Shown piece by piece: positions 5,720 to 9,265 of a DNA stretch of 9,265 nt. The stretch is from Clostridia bacterium (lineage in GTDB: Bacteria > Bacillota_A > Clostridia > Oscillospirales > CAG-272). Both the position numbers and the translations under genes were made by a program. The notes beneath the pieces are model-generated. The model searched no databases and was not told the origin of the DNA. It saw nothing but the letters and a program-made list of their open reading frames with translations. Numbering within the stretch: the first letter of the stretch is position 1; every line of letters begins with the position of its first letter. The DNA is taken from assembly GCA_017529175.1 (NCBI GenBank), contig JAFXNX010000103.1:1-9265 (forward strand), given 5' to 3'.

Positions 5720-7084
5720 ATGAAAAAGAAAAGCGGCAGAAAGATTGCCTTAATACTCTTTATAGTTACGCTTTGCTCGACGCTTATCTGCTTCGGCGCA
5801 AGCGTTCTTAAGATGAACGCTTACAACAGAAAAGTTCACAACGACACGTTCGCCGGTGCTGAGCTTTTCTCTCCCGAAGAGGGATCGGAAAAAGACGTCA
5901 CCGTCGCGGCGTCCGCGAGAAGCAGTACGTGGGGAAAGATCTTCGACTTCAACAACGAAGGGATCACCGAGAACAACTATCAGGCGTTCACGTACGACTT
6001 CGCCGTAACAAACAATACAAAGGATGAAGTCTCAGAGTTTACATACAAGCTGACTTTCAGCGAGGACGTTTTCCTTGCCTCGGCGTGGAACGGCGCGCTT
6101 GAGATCCATCAAATGACAGATGACGGCGAGATCGTCGATACTGTTCCGGATCTTCGCGAATTCCATCCCGAAAACCACACGCTTGAAACCGTGACCGTTG
6201 ACGGAGAGCCCTTTGTGGCAATGAAGGCGGGCGACTTTCTGATCTATCATCCGAGTTCGAGTGCGAACGCGCTGGAAGTGCCGATAAATCCGTACGAAGG
6301 CACCGTTCCCGGTATCATCATGTACGTGGAGAACGGCAAGAGTATTGAAGGATCGTCCATAGAAATAGAATACAGATTCAACAGACTTCTGACGAGCGAA
6401 ACTCTGTTCTGGGTGGCTGCCGCCGGTCTTGCGGTATGGCTTATGGCTCTCGTTAACTACGAGATCATCGCGTCAAGGGTCAAAAAATATAACGAACGTC
6501 ACGAACGCGACAACAAAATAATAAACGAATCGATCGAAACGTTTATAGGCTTCATCGACGCGAAGGACCCGTACACGAACGGTCACTCGAAACGGGTCGC
6601 GCTCTATACGAAGATGATCGCGCAAGAGCTCGGTTATGACGGAGAGGATCTCGACCGCATCTATTACATAGCTCTTCTCCACGACAGCGGAAAGATCGGC
6701 GTTCCGGACAACATTCTCGGAAAGCCCGGAAAACTGACGGAAGACGAATTCGAAATAATCAAATCTCACACTGTGCGCGGCGGCGAGATACTTGACAACT
6801 TCAAGAGCCTCGACAAGGCGGGAGAAGGCGCGCTGTATCACCACGAGAGATACGACGGAAAGGGCTATCCGGAAGGAAAAGCGGGAGAGGCAATACCTCT
6901 TATCGCCCGTATGATCTGCGTCACGGATTCGTTCGACGCGATGAACACCGACCGCGTTTACAGAAAGAAGCTTTCAAAAGAAGATATAATAAACGAGCTT
7001 CAAACGAACAAGGGAACGCAGTTCGATCCGGCGATAGCGGATATCATGCTTAAGCTCATTGAAGAAGGAACGATCAAAGCATGA
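5720..7084 (+). CDS. Membrane HD-GYP protein with carbohydrate-binding-like ectodomain
   Basis: The protein (454 aa) is a predicted cyclic-di-GMP phosphodiesterase anchored in the membrane. Segments: cytoplasmic KKKSGRK, membrane helix about 9-30, an extracellular domain about 35-225, a second helix about 228-250, a basic/coiled linker, then the cytoplasmic HD-GYP domain (about 270-450). HD-GYP hallmarks are GHSKRVA (288-294), HDSGKIGVPD (321-330), KPGKLTEDEF (335-344), H350, HHERYDGKGYPEG (374-386) and D403 in VTDSFDAM, so the metal-binding residues are retained. The ectodomain has YDFAVTNNTKDEV (92-104) and SAWNG (121-125), a pattern like family 2 carbohydrate-binding modules. That assignment is inference. 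The ATG is set by GAGGA 7 nt upstream. The GNAT gene follows after 31 bp. HD-GYP proteins with other signalling roles exist, but the full motif set favours c-di-GMP hydrolysis. Confidence 0.93.
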   Translation: MKKKSGRKIALILFIVTLCSTLICFGASVLKMNAYNRKVHNDTFAGAELFSPEEGSEKDVTVAASARSSTWGKIFDFNNEGITENNYQAFTYDFAVTNNTKDEVSEFTYKLTFSEDVFLASAWNGALEIHQMTDDGEIVDTVPDLREFHPENHTLETVTVDGEPFVAMKAGDFLIYHPSSSANALEVPINPYEGTVPGIIMYVENGKSIEGSSIEIEYRFNRLLTSETLFWVAAAGLAVWLMALVNYEIIASRVKKYNERHERDNKIINESIETFIGFIDAKDPYTNGHSKRVALYTKMIAQELGYDGEDLDRIYYIALLHDSGKIGVPDNILGKPGKLTEDEFEIIKSHTVRGGEILDNFKSLDKAGEGALYHHERYDGKGYPEGKAGEAIPLIARMICVTDSFDAMNTDRVYRKKLSKEDIINELQTNKGTQFDPAIADIMLKLIEEGTIKA

Positions 7085-7115
7085 TCATATAATCTGTCGA
7101 CTGCAGGAACATATT

Positions 7116-7640
7116 ATGGGACTTAAACTTATAAAACTCTCGAAAAAATACGAAGCTGAACTGACAGAGATGATAGACGAATGGCGGGAGGATCAGGAGA
7201 AAAACAGCACCGACCGCTCGCCAGGGGCGATATTCAAAAACGACTGTCACGACTTCGACTATTATCTCGAACACCTCGAGATCAAGAAAGAAACCGACGG
7301 AAAAGTGCCGGACTCGGTGTTTTTCCTGCTCGACGAAGAGCGCGACAGACTGCTCGGTGCCGTCAACATCCGGCACCGTCTGAACGAACGGCTGCTGCGT
7401 GACGGAGGGCATATCGGAGACGGGATCAGACCGAGCGAAAGGCGGCGCGGTTACGGCACGGAGCTTGTACGTCTTGCGCTCATTGAGTGCCGCAAGCTCG
7501 GGATCGACCGCGTACTTATGGTCTGCGATAAAAACAACGTCGCATCCGCAAAAACCATAATCAACAACGGCGGCGTGCTTGAGGATGAACCCGTTGACGA
7601 CGACGGAAACGTCGAGCAGAGATACTGGATAGACATCTGA
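7116..7640 (+). CDS. GNAT family N-acetyltransferase
   Basis: The product is a predicted cytoplasmic acetyltransferase that would transfer an acetyl group from acetyl-CoA to an unknown amine. I place the start at the ATG at 7116-7118, with AGGA 7 nt upstream, giving 174 residues and MGLKLIKLSKKYEAEL as the N-terminus. An earlier in-frame ATG at 7059 lies inside the HD-GYP gene and lacks a suitable site. Motif A, the acetyl-CoA pyrophosphate loop, is visible as GDGIRPSERRRGYG (101-114). CDKNNVASAKTIINNGG (137-153) is the typical motif B region with the conserved Asn and Ala-Lys. This arrangement matches the COG3981 type of predicted acetyltransferases. It shares a transcript with the HD-GYP gene, but no functional link can be read from the sequence. 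Confidence 0.9.
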   Translation: MGLKLIKLSKKYEAELTEMIDEWREDQEKNSTDRSPGAIFKNDCHDFDYYLEHLEIKKETDGKVPDSVFFLLDEERDRLLGAVNIRHRLNERLLRDGGHIGDGIRPSERRRGYGTELVRLALIECRKLGIDRVLMVCDKNNVASAKTIINNGGVLEDEPVDDDGNVEQRYWIDI

Positions 7641-7644
7641 ATAC

Positions 7645-7681
7645 AAAAACAGGCAAAGGAAGAGTTCCCTTGCCTGTTTTT
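7645..7681. terminator. Bidirectional terminator between convergent genes
   Basis: AAAAACAGGCAA (7645-7656) pairs with TTGCCTGTTTTT (7670-7681). An inner GGAA/TTCC extension follows one mismatch, with loop GAG. It starts 4 bp after the GNAT stop and ends 18 bp before the stop of the converging lipoprotein gene. T runs are present on both strands, so it serves both. Confidence 0.9.
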
Positions 7682-7699
7682 CGTTACAAACCGTTTCTG

Positions 7700-8488
7700 T
7701 TATTCGGCGGGTGTTACGCTGATAGTATGCGGATTTGCTCCCTCGTACCAGTAAAGAAATCCTTCGATGTCGATCACGTCGCCGACTTTCAGCTCTTTGA
7801 CTGCCTTGTAAACGTCGGTGTCGGGACCGCACAGGAGCGATTCCACCGTGAACGAATAGGTCTCACCGTTAAGGGATACGTCGAAGTAGAGGTCGTCGCC
7901 CTCGTCTCCCGAGCCGTCCCAGTTGTAAAGAAACGCCGCTTCGTTGCCGTCAGCATCCTTCTTCGCTTCGACCGTCATTCCCTTGAACGACGCAAGCTCG
8001 TTCTGATGATCCGCGAGTTCATCCGTTCCGAGAAGAGCGGTAAGGTCCGCGGGTTCTGCGACGAAGCTTCCGTCAAGTATCTCAAACGTCGCATCGACGA
8101 TCTCGACTTCTCCCGACCACTCGGACTTATTGCCGGAAACTCTGATCTTTGTCCCCGCCGTCAGAGCGTCGAACTCTTCCTCTGTGCAGGGCATCTGATA
8201 GATAAAATATGCGCCGTCCTCCGACTGAGTATAAAACGTAGCTTTGCCGTCACGCCGGGACTGCTTCGCCTGGACGTAAGTCTCGACCGTAACGGGAGCG
8301 CCAAGGTCCGATGCGTCATACTCGGCGTGTGTCATCACAGCACCGCCCTCCGTTTCGGTATCCGCTGCGGTGTCGGCGCTTGACGTCTCCCCTGTCGAAA
8401 CAGTGTCCTTCGCGTCGTTCTTCGCGCCGCAAGCGGAAAGAGCGAGTACAAATGCTGCCGCAAGGATAAGCGCAAATATCTTTTTCAT
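7700..8488 (-). CDS. Lipoprotein with two OB-like repeats
   Basis: The start is the ATG at 8486-8488, with AAGGAG 9 nt upstream and a promoter 38 bp upstream. The product has 262 residues. Residues 1-19 are a lipoprotein signal peptide with lipobox LSAC, so Cys20 should be lipidated and the protein anchored to the outer face of the membrane. A Thr/Ser/Asp/Glu-rich linker (about 21-55) follows. Two beta-rich regions resemble each other: one around 63-140 (VTVETYVQAKQS, TKIRVSGNKSEWSGEVEIVDATFEIL) and one around 165-258 (MTVEAKKDADGNEAAFL, LKVGDVIDIEGFLYWYEG, HTISVTP). Both have the strand pattern and the G-x-K/D-I-x-V/I-x-G turn seen in OB-like folds. The function is unknown; a ligand-binding or envelope role is only a guess. 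An in-frame ATG at 8626 is not the start, because it lies upstream of the promoter. Confidence 0.9.
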   Translation of the reverse strand: MKKIFALILAAAFVLALSACGAKNDAKDTVSTGETSSADTAADTETEGGAVMTHAEYDASDLGAPVTVETYVQAKQSRRDGKATFYTQSEDGAYFIYQMPCTEEEFDALTAGTKIRVSGNKSEWSGEVEIVDATFEILDGSFVAEPADLTALLGTDELADHQNELASFKGMTVEAKKDADGNEAAFLYNWDGSGDEGDDLYFDVSLNGETYSFTVESLLCGPDTDVYKAVKELKVGDVIDIEGFLYWYEGANPHTISVTPAE

Positions 8489-8525
8489 CGTTTGATTCTC
8501 CTTCTTTGGTAAAAATAACACGTAT

Positions 8526-8553
8526 ATTATACACTTATTTTTTAAGCAATCAA
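8526..8553 (-). promoter_or_regulatory. Promoter of the lipoprotein gene
   Basis: On the minus strand TTGATT (8548-8553) and a perfect TATAAT (8526-8531) are 16 bp apart. The predicted start is near 8519, giving a leader of about 31 nt with the AAGGAG site. Confidence 0.78.
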
Positions 8554-8681
8554 GCGTTATTTTGTTTCTTTTCTGCGTGATTTTTTCTGACGGGGCGGCG
8601 GCACAGTGAAGCGATAAACACCGCACCGCCCCAGTTTAGCGCGCCGCTTAAGACATCATTTAATCCTCTTTCGCCCCACAT
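8550..8681 (-). CDS. Possible 43-residue ORF upstream of the lipoprotein gene
   Basis: An ATG-started frame of 43 codons runs through a locally GC-rich stretch in otherwise AT-rich intergenic DNA. The peptide begins MWGERGLNDVLSG, has a hydrophobic stretch NWGGAVFIASLC, and ends in a basic tail with several Lys and Arg. Its TGA overlaps the -35 box of the lipoprotein promoter. Against it: the bases before the ATG (A-rich, then GACG) do not form a Shine-Dalgarno site, no clear promoter is visible, and I recognise no family. It could be a small membrane-associated protein, a decayed gene end or chance. Confidence 0.3.
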   Translation of the reverse strand: MWGERGLNDVLSGALNWGGAVFIASLCRRPVRKNHAEKKQNNA

Positions 8682-8731
8682 CGTCTTTTTTTGGTACAAG
8701 TTTTAATTTATTAAGGTCTTAAAAATATTTG

Positions 8732-8740
8732 TGCTATAAT
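8732..8740 (+). promoter_or_regulatory. Extended -10 promoter upstream of the structured RNA
   Basis: TGCTATAAT (8732-8740) is an extended -10 element with a perfect TATAAT, but the -35 region (TAAGGT at 8712-8717) is poor. Transcription would begin near 8747, about 70 nt before the RNA below. It may be a second, tandem promoter for it. The rest of 8682-8815 shows no gene. Confidence 0.45.
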
Positions 8741-8781
8741 CGGTGGTAATTCCGAAGAAAGACATTACAAGACGTATGCGC

Positions 8782-8810
8782 TTGAAGTGGCATACAAAAT
8801 ATGGTACAAT
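8782..8810 (+). promoter_or_regulatory. Promoter abutting the structured RNA
   Basis: TTGAAG (8782-8787) and TACAAT (8805-8810) are 17 bp apart. The expected start falls on the G run at 8816-8818, exactly where the closing stem of the RNA begins. The -35 box lies in the loop of a dyad GTATGC (8774-8779)/GCATAC (8790-8795), which could be an operator. Confidence 0.7.
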
Positions 8811-8815
8811 ATTTT

Positions 8816-8952
8816 GGGCTATTTAGTGGAAAGACGAACAGACTGTCGATCCGGCGTGAAAACGCAGAGGAGAGTTCCTTGACTCTGTTATATCCGTGAT
8901 GAAACGTAAGTCAGAGTGAGCGACGGACAAAAGAAACCGACAGTAAATAGCC
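8816..8952 (+). ncRNA. Structured non-coding RNA, candidate raiA motif
   Basis: GGCTATTTA (8817-8825) pairs perfectly with TAAATAGCC (8944-8952) and closes a compact domain. Inside, CTGTCG (8843-8848) pairs with CGACAG (8938-8943), stacking on the outer stem. A purine-rich strand, GTGGAAAGACGAACAG, is left unpaired on the 5' side. Further in, TCCG (8850-8853) can pair with CGGA (8924-8927), GCGT/ACGC forms a GAAA-capped hairpin, and CAGAG/CTCTG and ACTCTG/CAGAGT offer competing helices, as in a pseudoknotted RNA. No ORF explains these constraints, and a promoter starts exactly at the stem. Length, outer-stem architecture and clostridial setting suggest the raiA RNA motif class, but I name it from memory of the class, not from an alignment. 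It lacks the tRNA-like end of tmRNA and the hallmark loop of SRP RNA. No raiA gene lies within the window. The 3' end is not marked by a clean terminator. Confidence 0.6.
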
Positions 8953-8987
8953 GGTCGCCCGAATCCCGGAATATATAATGTTCCAAA

Positions 8988-9046
8988 AGAATATCCACCC
9001 GCTTAGCGGGTGGATATTCTGAGGCTGCAGACAAAGTCTGCAGCCT
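8988..9046. repeat. Array C, part 1: two perfect hairpins after the ncRNA
   Basis: A perfect 15-bp palindrome (8988-9002 with 9006-9020, loop TTA) is followed after one base by a perfect 11-bp palindrome, AGGCTGCAGAC (9022-9032) with GTCTGCAGCCT (9036-9046), loop AAA. Neither has a T run behind it, so they are not standard terminators. The 3-nt loops match those of arrays A and B. Confidence 0.8.
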
Positions 9047-9064
9047 GAGTCAGAGTGAGAGAAA

Positions 9065-9132
9065 CGCCGATAGATTTTGCGATCTTGCCATCGTCGGCGT
9101 AGTAGTCTACGTTAGAGGGCAAGATCGCAAAA
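9065..9132. repeat. Array C, part 2: 15-bp inverted repeat with inner hairpin
   Basis: TTTTGCGATCTTGCC (9075-9089) and its exact complement (9118-9132) flank 28 nt that contain CGTAG/CTACG (9098-9111). In addition CGCCGA (9065-9070), outside the stem, is complementary to TCGGCG (9094-9099) in its loop. That pairing would make a pseudoknot and competes with the inner hairpin. Its role is unknown. Confidence 0.7.
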
Positions 9133-9163
9133 AGGCAATGATGGCGGGCATTTTGCCCGCCAT
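9133..9163 (-). terminator. Hairpin terminator for a minus-strand gene entering from the right
   Basis: A perfect 10-bp GC-rich stem, ATGGCGGGCA (9141-9150) with TGCCCGCCAT (9154-9163), has a 3-nt loop. On the minus strand a run of five T follows about 7 nt later. It lies 16 bp after the TAA at 9180-9182. The gap between stem and T run lowers certainty. Confidence 0.5.
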
Positions 9164-9179
9164 TGATCGTTTGTTTGCG

Positions 9180-9265
9180 TTATCTGTTTGTATCTGTTAT
9201 GCTTACGTCGTCTTTTTGGCTTTTCCTTATCATTGCCGCTCTAACAAGTTTGTCTTCGCTCTGAA
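9180..9265 (-). CDS. C-terminal end of a possible gene (partial)
   Basis: On the minus strand a frame enters from the right edge and reads 27 residues to a TAA at 9180-9182. The charged, coding-like tail includes KLVRAAMIRKSQKDD. The downstream hairpin with a T run at 9133-9163 is where its terminator would be expected. Too little is visible to name a family, and so short an open frame could be chance. Confidence 0.35.
   Translation of the reverse strand, partial: QSEDKLVRAAMIRKSQKDDVSITDTNR

Noticed and set aside
7074..7832. Minus-strand frame across the GNAT gene and the terminator
   Set aside because: It runs through the bidirectional terminator and both convergent gene ends and shows no family features.
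8489..8626. Longer start of the lipoprotein at 8626
   Set aside because: It would place the signal peptide and lipobox inside the protein and lies upstream of the promoter at 8526-8553.
8592..8632. GGGGCGG/CCGCCCC hairpin as a terminator
   Set aside because: No T run follows on either strand; the repeat is within the possible 43-codon ORF.
8816..8952. 6S, SRP, tmRNA or RNase P RNA
   Set aside because: It is too short for tmRNA or RNase P, lacks the tRNA-like end and the SRP loop motif, and the multi-stem layout is unlike the single long bulged hairpin of 6S RNA.
9191..9256. Short hydrophobic plus-strand ORF at the right edge
   Set aside because: No ribosome-binding site; the opposite strand gives a more gene-like tail with a terminator behind it.

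Overview
The window looks like a chromosomal segment from an uncultured gut-type Clostridia (Bacillota). This rests on strong AGGAGG-type Shine-Dalgarno sites, canonical TTGACA/TATAAT promoters, short AT-rich intergenic gaps beside roughly 50% GC genes, a CCA-encoding tRNA gene, a MsmK-type sugar ATPase and a HD-GYP sensor. The genus cannot be named from the sequence. No phage, plasmid, transposase or CRISPR gene is visible.

Layout. Positions 1-414 (minus) hold the N-terminal part of a secreted protein with a GTG start, a signal peptide and a perfect promoter. Positions 583-1695 (minus) encode an orphan MsmK/UgpC-type ABC ATPase followed by a hairpin terminator. Positions 1872-4863 (minus) form an operon with its own promoter: a 34-residue single-pass membrane microprotein, an RsuA-type 16S rRNA pseudouridine synthase starting at a GTG, and Tex. 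A divergent tRNA-Gln(CTG) gene (5053-5126) follows. The gene-free stretch 5127-5660 is packed with hairpins: two arrays of small palindromes and three terminator-like structures. Positions 5720-7640 (plus) form a two-gene operon: a membrane HD-GYP protein whose ectodomain resembles a carbohydrate-binding beta-sandwich, and a GNAT acetyltransferase. A bidirectional terminator separates it from a convergent lipoprotein (7700-8488, minus) with two OB-like repeats. A possible 43-codon ORF lies upstream of that gene. At 8816-8952 (plus) a promoter-driven, 9-bp-stem-closed structured RNA is visible, possibly of the raiA motif class. It is followed by a third hairpin array and by the possible C-terminal end of another minus-strand gene.

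The protein genes are mostly ordinary: sugar import energising, ribosome or RNA maintenance, and c-di-GMP signalling. The unusual content is non-coding. Three intergenic arrays are built from short perfect palindromes, mostly with 3-nt loops, separated by fixed linkers (GTGAAAT/ATTTCAC and ATGATAT). One of them sits inside a block bounded by two long terminator hairpins directly behind a tRNA gene. The structured RNA and the microprotein ahead of rsuA are the other items that most deserve follow-up.
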